NCBI GenBank assembly: GCA_005792865.1
Contig: SXQR01000176.1
Location: 1 to 8,577 of the forward strand
From: Flavobacterium sp.
GTDB taxonomy: Bacteria > Bacteroidota > Bacteroidia > Flavobacteriales > Flavobacteriaceae
DNA length: 8,577 nt
Direction of reading: 5' to 3'
Each line of letters starts with the position of its first letter. Positions within the stretch are counted from its first letter, which is position 1. A program made the position numbers and the translations under genes. This document shows positions 1-5,923 of the stretch, in pieces. The notes beneath the pieces were generated by a model. That model was not told the origin of the DNA, did no database searches, and saw nothing but the letters and a program-made list of their open reading frames with translations.

Positions 1-1358
1 AAATTGACCATCGCGGCATCGGGGACGGTGTACAGCCCGTCGGTAAACGGATTCTTGAGCCAGTAGGGTTGTGTGTACGCGGCATCCGGCGCAACCGTAT
101 AGGCCGCGCCTTTCGCCACGCCCGTGTTGTTTATAAGCGGTTGATTGGCCACTAACGCGATTCGGCCAGGCCTGACAACCGCGCTTTTAAGTGTCATGGG
201 TACCGGGCTGCGGTTGATGGCCTCCATCGAGATGTTGACCGTTGAACCCGGGGTTGCATCGGGCGTATCGGAAACCGCTTCGAGGAACAGTCCCGCGCAT
301 GCGGCGATGATTTTCGATGTTTCTGCGAGTTTTATTTGCCGCCAGTGGGCATCCTGCAATTTTTCGATCATCGAATATGCCTTGACAAGGTCGGGGATGC
401 TTGCCGCAGGATTAGCGAAGTCGTATTGGGCTTCGACATTTTTGAGCAATTCTCCAATGGGAGCGCCACCCTCAACCCTCCGCCAAGTGGTGTCGATGCC
501 TTCAAAGAGGTTTTCGCGCGTGGCGGGCGCACTGCCCTTGATGTGCTCGAGGTATTCCCATTCTGCGCCCCGCGTGCCCGTGCTGCCGAATCCCTGCGAT
601 TGGTGGCGGCTTCGCGAAAGTGCCGCAATTTCAGGATTGGATTTTCCCAGGGATGCGTAATATTCCCCAATTGGGACGCGGAAAAGTTTGGATTTGTCTG
701 CCTGGTCAAATTTGTCCTTACCGCCATAGAACCAATACGAGGTATTGAAAAAGGCGCGTGTAGGGCTCCAGGTCGGCCATGCCGAAAGGTTTTCGGGATA
801 GGCATCCGCCTTCCCTGCAAGTTCCATCGCCTCAAGGCTCAATATGGCCGATGCCGTGTGATGGCCGTGTGTCGTCCCGGGCGTACGGTGGTCAAAGCGG
901 TTGATGATGATGTCCGGACGGAATTTCCGGATGGCCACCACCACATCGTGCAAAACCCTGTCGCGATCCCAGATCCGCATGGTCTCATCGGGCGTTTTTG
1001 AATAACCAAAGTCATTTGCCCTGGAGAAAAATTGCTCGCCACCGTCAATCTTGCGCGCTTCGATGAGCTCCTGTGTGCGGATGACACCCAGCAATTCGCG
1101 CAGTTCGGTGCCAATCAGGTTTTGGCCACCGTCGCCTCGGGTGAGCGAAAGATAGCCTGTGCGGGCGTGGACGCTGTTGGCGTAATAGGAGATGAGCCGC
1201 GTGTTTTCGTCATCGGGGTGTGCGGCTACATAAAGCACCGAACCCAAAAAGTTGAGCTTCTTGATCTGCTGGTGGATTTCGGCGCTGTTGGGTTTTTGGG
1301 GCTGTGCGGCCACGAGCAGGGTGGCAAGCAGCACGATAGTGGACAAAAGGTTTCGCAT
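1..1358 (-). CDS. PIG-L family zinc deacetylase, exported; C-terminal part cut by the window edge
   Basis: An open frame runs from ATG at 1358 off the left edge: 452 codons are visible and no stop is reached. Residues 1-18 form a signal peptide (MRNLLSTIVLL, then ending in VAA), so the protein is probably periplasmic or surface-located. The N-terminal catalytic domain has the family's AHPDDE zinc/catalytic motif at 46-51, the GDGGQN segment at 75-80, and HGHHTAS at 164-170, whose H164 and H167 fit the HxxH zinc ligand. Members of this family (LmbE/PIG-L) remove acetyl groups from N-acetylated sugars or related amides; the substrate here cannot be told. The region from about residue 350, including PGSTVNISMEAINRS, looks like an Ig-like beta-sandwich such as the NEW3 type. 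The large exported PIG-L proteins of Bacteroidota are, from memory, roughly 800 residues, so nearly half is probably missing. It starts 49 bases after the stop of the 124-residue exported protein, with a -7-like box between. The family call is firm; the substrate is unknown. Confidence 0.93.
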   Translation of the reverse strand, partial: MRNLLSTIVLLATLLVAAQPQKPNSAEIHQQIKKLNFLGSVLYVAAHPDDENTRLISYYANSVHARTGYLSLTRGDGGQNLIGTELRELLGVIRTQELIEARKIDGGEQFFSRANDFGYSKTPDETMRIWDRDRVLHDVVVAIRKFRPDIIINRFDHRTPGTTHGHHTASAILSLEAMELAGKADAYPENLSAWPTWSPTRAFFNTSYWFYGGKDKFDQADKSKLFRVPIGEYYASLGKSNPEIAALSRSRHQSQGFGSTGTRGAEWEYLEHIKGSAPATRENLFEGIDTTWRRVEGGAPIGELLKNVEAQYDFANPAASIPDLVKAYSMIEKLQDAHWRQIKLAETSKIIAACAGLFLEAVSDTPDATPGSTVNISMEAINRSPVPMTLKSAVVRPGRIALVANQPLINNTGVAKGAAYTVAPDAAYTQPYWLKNPFTDGLYTVPDAAMVN

Positions 1359-1376
1359 GGGCGTGACAATGTCCGC

Positions 1377-1384
1377 CAAATATA
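1377..1384 (-). promoter_or_regulatory. Candidate -7 promoter box for the PIG-L gene
   Basis: Read on the minus strand this is TATATTTG, an exact match to the Bacteroidota consensus TAnnTTTG, ending 18 bases before the ATG. It would give a short leader of roughly a dozen bases. I find no TTG -33 element at the usual distance, so the call rests on the -7 box and its position in a 49-base gap. The gene could instead be read through from the upstream gene. Confidence 0.35.
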
Positions 1385-1407
1385 CGCAATCGGCCGCATT
1401 TGTTCGG

Positions 1408-1782
1408 TTACGGAATCCGCCGGGGGGCTGCCGCGACCTCGCGCTGCCGCGCGTTAAATCTTACGGGGAACCGCTTCTTGTGATCCTGAAGGAACTGGGT
1501 CACGTTTTCATCGTCGTAATCATCGATGAGCACATTCACGTTGTTAAAGATTGAATAGCCGCGGAATCCGCTGGGGATTTCGTCAGCCTCGACCCAAACA
1601 TAATTTTGCCGGATCAAAAATTTGTCCCGCTTTGCATCATAGTAGGCTTGCAGGTTGGGATAGAAGTAGTACCGATAAGCGCACTGAGTAACCGGATCGA
1701 CCATCAGTGCCTCGTTGCTTTGTGCAGCAATTGTAAAGGGAGAGATCAAAACAATAACCGCCAGTAATCTTAGTCTTTTCAT
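1408..1782 (-). CDS. Small exported protein of unknown function (124 aa), paralogue of the 130-aa protein at 1951-2343
   Basis: I do not recognise a named family. Residues 1-20 are a typical signal peptide (two Arg among MKRLR, a hydrophobic core, then TIAAQ), so the product is exported. The mature part has an aromatic block (YRYYFYPNLQAYYD at 36-49), a Trp segment (YVWVEADEIP at 61-70) and a conserved block SGFRGYSIFNNVNV at 71-84, followed by acidic DDYDDE and a basic tail. The same blocks occur in the same order in the 130-residue protein just upstream, so the two come from a duplication. The pattern, a 'YYPNLQAYYD' strand followed by a Trp strand, recalls the small aromatic-rich secreted beta proteins common in Bacteroidota. 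The gene starts about 170 bases after the upstream gene's stop, beyond a terminator, and has its own -7-like box, so it is probably a separate transcription unit. The reading frame is well supported by paralogy; function is unknown. Confidence 0.85.
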   Translation of the reverse strand: MKRLRLLAVIVLISPFTIAAQSNEALMVDPVTQCAYRYYFYPNLQAYYDAKRDKFLIRQNYVWVEADEIPSGFRGYSIFNNVNVLIDDYDDENVTQFLQDHKKRFPVRFNARQREVAAAPRRIP

Positions 1783-1816
1783 GACGCGATATTTTGGTTA
1801 ATAATTCCGACACCAC

Positions 1817-1824
1817 CAAAAGTA
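1817..1824 (-). promoter_or_regulatory. Candidate -7 promoter box for the 124-aa exported protein
   Basis: On the minus strand this reads TACTTTTG, an exact match to the Bacteroidota -7 consensus TAnnTTTG, 34 bases upstream of the ATG and in AT-rich DNA. The same octamer precedes the paralogous gene. The nearest upstream TTG is about 30 bases away, further than the usual spacing, so the -33 element is not supported. Confidence 0.45.
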
Positions 1825-1921
1825 TCTTCACGTGATTAAAACATCGATAAAATACAATAAAAAATCGACGAATTACATCATAATTAAGTATATATAAGAT
1901 TTTGATTACAATATGCCAATG

Positions 1922-1944
1922 AAAAACCCGTCTTTAAGACGGGT
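1922..1944 (-). terminator. Rho-independent terminator after the 130-aa exported protein gene
   Basis: On the minus strand, six bases past the TGA stop, ACCCGTC pairs with GACGGGT around a five-base TTAAA loop. The hairpin is followed directly by a run of five T (counting the last T of the stem). A GC-rich 7-bp stem plus T-tract is a classic intrinsic terminator, and it separates the two paralogous genes into distinct units. There is no T-tract on the plus side, so it works in the minus direction. Confidence 0.85.
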
Positions 1945-1950
1945 CGGTTG

Positions 1951-2343
1951 TCAGTTTCCGGCAACTTTTTGCGGCGGCCTGCGCTTGGCCGAATAGTTCG
2001 CGGGATGCTTGGCCTTATGCTCTTCAAATTTAGATTCCGGGGCATCGCCATTGTAATCTGTAATATCGACCTTGACGTTGTTCAGGATAGAATATCCCCT
2101 GAAACCGGAACGAACCTGGGCACTTTTCACCCACCTGCCGTTTTCACGATAATGGTACAGATTGGTTTGCGTGTCAAAGTAAGCCTGGAGGTTAGGGTAG
2201 TAGTGGTAGCGGATACCCACGACCGGCAATTCATCGTCGGTCATGACTTCCTGCAGGTTCTGGTTAGTGATGGCTGATTGGCTATATGCGGCTGATCCGG
2301 CAAGCATCATCATCAGGATCAAAAGGTAATTTGCAGATTTCAT
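1951..2343 (-). CDS. Small exported protein of unknown function (130 aa), paralogue of the 124-aa protein at 1408-1782
   Basis: No named family is recognised. Residues 1-21 form a signal peptide (MKSANYLLILMMMLAG, ending SAAYSQ), so the protein is exported. The mature domain contains IRYHYYPNLQAYFD at 44-57, a YHYRENGRWV strand-like segment at 63-72, and RSGFRGYSILNNVKVDITDY at 78-97, ending in a basic tail (KAKHP, then SAKRRPP). These blocks match the downstream 124-residue protein closely, while the N-terminal third and the tail differ. Conservation is therefore concentrated in the mature core, which points to selection on that core. The gene has candidate promoter boxes upstream and a strong terminator right after it, so it is probably monocistronic. 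Its role cannot be inferred from the neighbours. Confidence 0.87.
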   Translation of the reverse strand: MKSANYLLILMMMLAGSAAYSQSAITNQNLQEVMTDDELPVVGIRYHYYPNLQAYFDTQTNLYHYRENGRWVKSAQVRSGFRGYSILNNVKVDITDYNGDAPESKFEEHKAKHPANYSAKRRPPQKVAGN

Positions 2344-2369
2344 TTGATGGTTCTTTTCATTTAGCTCTA

Positions 2370-2377
2370 CAAAGTAA
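2370..2377 (-). promoter_or_regulatory. Alternative, weaker -7-like box near the 130-aa protein gene
   Basis: On the minus strand this reads TTACTTTG, which misses the second base of TAnnTTTG, 26 bases upstream of the ATG. It would give a more usual short leader than the perfect box at 2436-2443. No convincing -33 element accompanies it. It is listed only because it competes with the upstream candidate. Confidence 0.2.
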
Positions 2378-2435
2378 CGACCGTGCTATAGGAATTTCGT
2401 TACATGTTTCGGCCTTCCGATTATATAATTCACAT

Positions 2436-2443
2436 CAAAAGTA
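2436..2443 (-). promoter_or_regulatory. Candidate -7 promoter box for the 130-aa exported protein
   Basis: On the minus strand this reads TACTTTTG, an exact consensus -7 box and the same octamer as the one before the 124-residue paralogue. It lies 92 bases before the ATG, so the leader would be long (about 85 bases). The DNA upstream is very AT-rich, and no TTG is found at the usual -33 spacing. Confidence 0.35.
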
Positions 2444-2517
2444 CGGTATGTTAATGAATTTAATAATTGTTATCGACGAACGGCAATATTTACTGGACAT
2501 ATTACATAATCGTTAAC

Positions 2518-2542
2518 AAAAAAAGAGGCACGAGGCCTCTTT
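2518..2542 (-). terminator. Rho-independent terminator closing the small membrane-protein operon
   Basis: On the minus strand, 21 bases after the TAA stop of the 65-residue protein gene, AAAGAGGC pairs with GCCTCTTT around a five-base loop. The hairpin runs into a T-tract of seven bases, three of them in the stem. A perfect 8-bp stem with a T run is a strong intrinsic terminator for the two-gene unit. Confidence 0.9.
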
Positions 2543-2563
2543 ATCAGCTGTTTACTTTTTGGC

Positions 2564-2761
2564 TTATTTTTCCTTGTCCTGGGTAGCCCTGACAAGTCCG
2601 ATTCCGGATATGAAAAATATCAATCCTAAAATCCCCCACACTGCCAGCAATTTAACATCCTGGACGCCACCGCCGGTGTTCATGAACATGAAGGCAGCAT
2701 AGATAAGGCCCACAATTCCCAGAATTGTCAGGACGGTGCCAAATACTCTTTTTACGTTCAT
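2564..2761 (-). CDS. Small membrane protein with two transmembrane helices (65 aa)
   Basis: The protein is almost entirely two hydrophobic helices: about residues 7-27 (FGTVLTILGIVGLIYAAFMF) and about 38-58 (LLAVWGILGLIFFISGIGLV). They are joined by a Gly-rich loop, NTGGGVQD, and flanked by a basic N-terminus (MNVKR) and a charged tail (TQDKEK). It is therefore an inner-membrane protein, probably with both ends in the cytoplasm by the positive-inside rule. I recall similar short two-helix proteins of unknown function in many Bacteroidota. It starts four bases after the stop of the 103-residue gene and is followed by a strong terminator, so the two genes form an operon and may act together. 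Function is unknown. Confidence 0.85.
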   Translation of the reverse strand: MNVKRVFGTVLTILGIVGLIYAAFMFMNTGGGVQDVKLLAVWGILGLIFFISGIGLVRATQDKEK

Positions 2762-2765
2762 GGGG

Positions 2766-3077
2766 TTATAGGATCAGGATTAATAACAGAATGATGATAA
2801 TGATCGCACCGATCGAGAGGTAGATGCCGTTACTGGTCCGGCTCAATTCGGTCTTGATGGATTTTACCTCGTTGCGCAACTCCTTGCGTTCAGCCTTGCT
2901 GAGGTCGGACTTGTCCATGTCCTTGATTTCGTGCAGCCTGGCCAGCAGGGTTTTCACGCGCTCTGGCATTTCTTTTTCGTGCGGGGTCGTGACCGGATCG
3001 GTTTCCCGTGCAGATGCCGTGACAGGCATTGCAAGCGAAAACACAGCGATCATAAGGCAAAGGATTGATTTTCTCAT
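2766..3077 (-). CDS. Small exported, C-terminally membrane-anchored protein with a charged helical middle (103 aa)
   Basis: The layout is a signal peptide (residues 1-23, MRKSILCLMIAVFSLAMPV, then TASA), a charged helical segment at about 35-80 rich in Lys, Glu and Leu (KTLLARLHEIKDMDKSDLSK and following), and a C-terminal hydrophobic helix (IYLSIGAIIIIILLLILIL at 85-103) that ends the protein with no tail. The charged part should sit in the periplasm, tethered by the last helix, and could form a coiled coil. Proteins of this plan are common in Bacteroidota and have no assigned function that I know of; the charged helix could attract spurious matches to coiled-coil segments of larger proteins. 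It is the first gene of a two-gene unit with the 65-residue membrane protein. Upstream on the minus strand, TTGACA followed by an imperfect -7 lies within 45 bases of the start, which is only weak promoter evidence. Confidence 0.85.
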   Translation of the reverse strand: MRKSILCLMIAVFSLAMPVTASARETDPVTTPHEKEMPERVKTLLARLHEIKDMDKSDLSKAERKELRNEVKSIKTELSRTSNGIYLSIGAIIIIILLLILIL

Positions 3078-3164
3078 GGTGTAATTACTTTTATGTTAGC
3101 AGAATAAAGTTGGAAATTTCTGTCAAAAAAGGGCTTACACAATTTTGTTAAAATCTTCTATGAT

Positions 3165-3590
3165 TCACGGGAAATCCGACGGTGATTTGCACTCGCGCCA
3201 ATATTCGATGATCTTGACCAATAGATTTTCCAGATCCTTGAAGCTGCTTGGCTTAATGAAAAGGCCCTGAACCGAAAGGTAGTACGCGTCGAGCACGGCC
3301 TTCTTGGTTGTTGCGGTGGTAAAAAAGATGAAGGGAATGCTCTTGAGTCGCAATTTCTCATTGCTCTGGATGGCCACGCGAAGTTCGAGCCCCGTCATTC
3401 GTGGCATGTTGATGTCCGAGAGGATCATGAACGGGATTTCGTCCGTTGTCAACAAGTACTGGTGTGCTTCCTCCCCGTTGGCAAAATACAGTACCCGGTT
3501 TGGATAATTCATCTTTTTGAAAACCTCGGCAAGTATGTCCCGGTCATCCCGGTCGTCGTCTATGATCAGGAAGGGGCCTTTTTTATTCAT
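3165..3590 (-). CDS. Single-domain response regulator (CheY-like receiver, 141 aa)
   Basis: The whole protein is one receiver domain. The acidic pocket is D11-D13 (FLIIDDDRDD at 7-16). The phosphoacceptor is D59 in SDINMPRMTG at 58-67, followed by the usual MP and G. The switch Thr is T91 in FFTTAT, and the conserved Lys is K113 in the FIKPSS segment with its cis-proline. No DNA-binding or enzymatic output domain follows: after about residue 125 there is only a short tail. It should act by phosphorylation-dependent protein contact, as in CheY/Rcp1-type regulators that pair with hybrid or phytochrome-type histidine kinases. No kinase is in the window, so it is an orphan here and its partner is unknown. 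It lies 72 bases after the outer-membrane protein gene, and a near-match -7 box (TATATTTA, 3611-3618) suggests possible separate transcription. Confidence 0.95.
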   Translation of the reverse strand: MNKKGPFLIIDDDRDDRDILAEVFKKMNYPNRVLYFANGEEAHQYLLTTDEIPFMILSDINMPRMTGLELRVAIQSNEKLRLKSIPFIFFTTATTKKAVLDAYYLSVQGLFIKPSSFKDLENLLVKIIEYWRECKSPSDFP

Positions 3591-3610
3591 CGCATTATGT
3601 TTTTGGTTCT

Positions 3611-3618
3611 TAAATATA
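3611..3618 (-). promoter_or_regulatory. Possible -7 box for the response regulator gene
   Basis: On the minus strand this reads TATATTTA, matching TAnnTTTG except at the last base. It sits 20 bases upstream of the ATG in the 72-base gap after the outer-membrane protein gene. No TTG is at the usual -33 spacing, so the evidence is weak. Confidence 0.2.
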
Positions 3619-3662
3619 CAAAATTGGCGCGTGAACCGGCATATCCGCCCGGCGTAAATTAA

Positions 3663-5516
3663 CTATTCGTAATCGACGGTACGCGGCTTGGCAAGGTCGA
3701 AATTCTGGTAACCGAAATCGCTCGTGCTGAAGGCGTTCATCCTGAAAATATTTTCCCCGCTACCCGGAAGGACCGGATAATAGGCGAGGGAGATCTGGAA
3801 AGTGCTGAATACGAGATAATCGTTGGAGATGATCAGGCCCGCGCCAATTTTGGAATAAGCCTTGGAATCAAAGATCGTCCCGCCTCGTTTGCCCAGGAAA
3901 CCAACCGAATAATTGAAATAGGGATTGAGCCTGAACCCGATGAAGTTCCACGGCGCATAGACCTGCGTCTGCCAGGTGAACAACAATTTCTTGTCGCCGA
4001 ACATCTCGCGGGCGTCAAATCCCGAAATGCCGCTGGGATTCTCGTTTAGGGTCAGCAGGTCGCCATTGGAAGCCTGCCGGCCGTTGCCGATGACCGCCCG
4101 TCCCTTTACAAAGTGCCTGAATTTCCAGCGCCCGGCCTCAAGCAGGTTCGTGAAATAATTTCCCTGGACGGTGAAGGCGCTTTGTTGTGCAACCGAATTC
4201 GAAAGGAAGGTTCCATATTCAAAATTGGAACTGAAATACCCGATACGGTAATACTGGCCGATTGAAACGCGGGCCCCCAGGTCAAGGCGACCAAAGTCAT
4301 TCTTTTCCTGCCAGCCGCCCGTCAGGCCAAAGGCGCGGCCCACCGGAACGTCTTCCACGGTTCCGTAATTGAAGATGAATCGGTCCTCGACAAATTGCCG
4401 TGACGAAACGCCTATTCCCACCAAATAAAACTTTTCATCCGAATAAAATCCGATGGTATCGTACGCCAGTTCTGGGGCCTCGCGGAAATCCACCTTGAGG
4501 AACCGTGCCGTCGTGATCAGGTTGGTCTGCCGGTAGCGCTCGGTATTGCCCTTAAAGATCCTGAAGGAATGGCCGGCCCAATAATCCTGGGTGTTGGTCT
4601 TGAAATTCTGGCGTTCATAATTCAGCGCGGCGTCCTGGAGCGAATCGACCTGGAATCGTTGGTCCAGGTAAATCCCCGCGGCCCATCTGGTAAATGGGGA
4701 GAAGAACGGCCGCTCGATGTTGAGGCTTTTCCTGTAATCGCGTTCGAGGTCGATCTCGTAGGCGAGCGAGGTCCGGATGTAGGTATTGAGGATATTGGGC
4801 ACCGTGTACCGGGTGGAATAAGCATCGTCACCCGTATCGAACTCCTTTTCGTAGCGGTGTTCAAACTGGTGGCCCGTGCCCAGGAAATTCCGTTCGGTCA
4901 GGTCGATGCGCGTATTGTTGCTGGAAATCGCAAGGTCGGGAATGAGGCTCCAGGAATCGAGGACACGGATGTTGACATCGACCGAATCAGATTTGCCTGA
5001 AATCGCGATCGGCTCGATGACCACGCTCCTTACGTACCGTTGGGCCCGGATCAAACGTTCGGATTCCTGCACGACCAGTGAGTCAAAGGGCTTGTTGCGC
5101 TTGAAGAGCAACAGGTTCTTGATCGCGATCTGGCGGGTTTTCATGTGGAGCTTGTTCCCGACTTTTTCCCAATAACGCTTGGGTTCACGCGTGGGATCCC
5201 GGTCGGAGAATCCAAATGGGTCGAGGGTCTCGATGTTGATGTTGCGGATGATCTTGCCCTCGTAGGAACGCCTTTTCTTTTGGGGAACCTTGGGCTTCTT
5301 TTTCGCGACCGCCTTTTTTGCCTGGATGGGTTCGAAGATCAGGCCGTGGATGAACTTGGTGAATTTGCGCTTTTTGGAAAATTTTTCGATGTTCCGGTAC
5401 AATTTGGCCGAATCTTTCGGTTTTTCCTGCGCGGTCGCCGGGACGCAAAGCCACAGCAAGGCAATCAGGACGAATGCTTTGAAATGCATACGGGGCAGGT
5501 TCAGGAGGGCTTTCAT
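3663..5516 (-). CDS. Outer-membrane beta-barrel protein with POTRA-like domain, Omp85/BamA-like (617 aa)
   Basis: The N-terminus carries a signal peptide (hydrophobic core FVLIALLWLCVPATAQ at 15-30). A charged, very basic stretch follows (KKAVAKKKPKVPQKKRRS, 67-84). Residues about 86-190 resemble a POTRA domain: a strand GKIIRNINIETLDPF, helices (QIAIKNLLLFKRNKPFDSL and VVQESERLIRAQRYV), then paired strands RSVVIEPIAI and SVDVNIRVLDSW. From about 195 to the end the sequence is alternating, aromatic and polar, as in a transmembrane beta-barrel (for example NNTRIDLTERNFLGTGHQFEHRY). One POTRA plus a barrel is the Omp85-superfamily plan, so it may insert or move proteins or lipids across the outer membrane; its job is not shown. 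It lacks a terminal Phe (it ends TVDYE). The start is uncertain: M10, at 5489, gives a cleaner signal peptide, and a -7 box abuts the longer start. It lies 40 bases after the 117-residue gene and may be co-transcribed. Confidence 0.85.
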   Translation of the reverse strand: MKALLNLPRMHFKAFVLIALLWLCVPATAQEKPKDSAKLYRNIEKFSKKRKFTKFIHGLIFEPIQAKKAVAKKKPKVPQKKRRSYEGKIIRNINIETLDPFGFSDRDPTREPKRYWEKVGNKLHMKTRQIAIKNLLLFKRNKPFDSLVVQESERLIRAQRYVRSVVIEPIAISGKSDSVDVNIRVLDSWSLIPDLAISSNNTRIDLTERNFLGTGHQFEHRYEKEFDTGDDAYSTRYTVPNILNTYIRTSLAYEIDLERDYRKSLNIERPFFSPFTRWAAGIYLDQRFQVDSLQDAALNYERQNFKTNTQDYWAGHSFRIFKGNTERYRQTNLITTARFLKVDFREAPELAYDTIGFYSDEKFYLVGIGVSSRQFVEDRFIFNYGTVEDVPVGRAFGLTGGWQEKNDFGRLDLGARVSIGQYYRIGYFSSNFEYGTFLSNSVAQQSAFTVQGNYFTNLLEAGRWKFRHFVKGRAVIGNGRQASNGDLLTLNENPSGISGFDAREMFGDKKLLFTWQTQVYAPWNFIGFRLNPYFNYSVGFLGKRGGTIFDSKAYSKIGAGLIISNDYLVFSTFQISLAYYPVLPGSGENIFRMNAFSTSDFGYQNFDLAKPRTVDYE

Positions 5517-5517
5517 C

Positions 5518-5525
5518 CAAAAATA
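5518..5525 (-). promoter_or_regulatory. Candidate -7 box immediately upstream of the outer-membrane protein gene
   Basis: On the minus strand this reads TATTTTTG, an exact TAnnTTTG match, and its last base is two bases before the ATG at 5516. Transcription would begin at or inside that ATG, which favours translation from the second ATG at 5489 (leader of about 20 bases). A TTG lies only 12 bases upstream, closer than usual, so the promoter is tentative. Confidence 0.3.
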
Positions 5526-5556
5526 CTACAAATGCACCAATTATAGGCGTGGGGCA

Positions 5557-5910
5557 TCAGTTTGCGAAATATTCGCTGATGAACTGGTATTTCTGCGTGT
5601 CGCTCACCTTTTCTTCCCGGTTCCCGTTCAGGATCTCGATCTGCAGGCCCTGTTCGGCGCGGATGCGGTTGAGCAGTTCCCGTTTGGCGGCCTCTGGCCC
5701 ATAAAGGAACACCCGGTCAAAATCCCGGACAAGTTCAAATACTTTCTTGAAGAAAGCGTGATTCTTGCGTGGCGACCGCATTACGTAATTTTCCCCTTCA
5801 TCGTCGGCTTCGATGATCGTGATCACCTTCTCCTCGTTCTTGCGTTCGAGCAGGTAGGCTATCTTTTCATCGAGGTAAACGCCGATTTTCGTCTTGTGCA
5901 GCATAATCAT
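5557..5910 (-). CDS. Small cytoplasmic protein of unknown function (117 aa), possibly eRF1-domain-3/host-attachment-like
   Basis: I chose the ATG at 5910 (MIMLHKTKIG) because it lies 13 bases after the stop of the glycosyltransferase gene. The same frame stays open up to an ATG at 6021, but that would overlap the upstream gene by about 100 bases with a Ser/Pro/Gly-rich, low-quality N-terminus. ATG 5904 is also possible. There is no signal peptide or membrane segment. The pattern is alternating: strands KIGVYLDEKIAYLLE and VITIIEADD, a helix at 50-64, a strand DRVFLYGP at 65-72, a helix AAKRELLNRIR, and a strand LQIEILN at 89-95. This alpha/beta plan, with a 'FLYGPEAAKREL' turn, recalls eRF1 domain 3 and the host-attachment/VLRF1-like nucleic-acid-binding folds; that comparison is from memory and only suggestive. 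Its place inside a carbohydrate operon is the best clue, but no role follows from it. Confidence 0.8.
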   Translation of the reverse strand: MIMLHKTKIGVYLDEKIAYLLERKNEEKVITIIEADDEGENYVMRSPRKNHAFFKKVFELVRDFDRVFLYGPEAAKRELLNRIRAEQGLQIEILNGNREEKVSDTQKYQFISEYFAN

Positions 5911-5923
5911 CTTTATTGGGCCA

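Noticed and set aside
336..1001. A 221-codon open frame on the plus strand
   Set aside because: It is antisense to the PIG-L deacetylase, whose HGHH and AHPDDE motifs are in the minus frame; no independent start signal or recognisable content is seen.
1783..1950. AT-rich spacer checked for a small RNA, riboswitch or hidden gene
   Set aside because: Apart from the -7-like box and the terminator hairpin, I see no conserved structure or open frame of note.
2286..2516. Small plus-strand open frame of 76 codons in the 2344-2563 spacer
   Set aside because: Half of it is antisense to the 130-residue exported protein and the rest lies in AT-rich promoter DNA; no start signal or recognisable sequence supports it.
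3085..3164. Possible terminator after the response regulator gene
   Set aside because: A T-run is present on the minus strand, but no stable stem precedes it; read-through into the small membrane-protein unit cannot be excluded.
3591..3662. Possible hairpin terminator between the outer-membrane protein gene and the response regulator
   Set aside because: Only a four-base CCGG pairing with a nine-base loop can be drawn, with no T-tract right after it.
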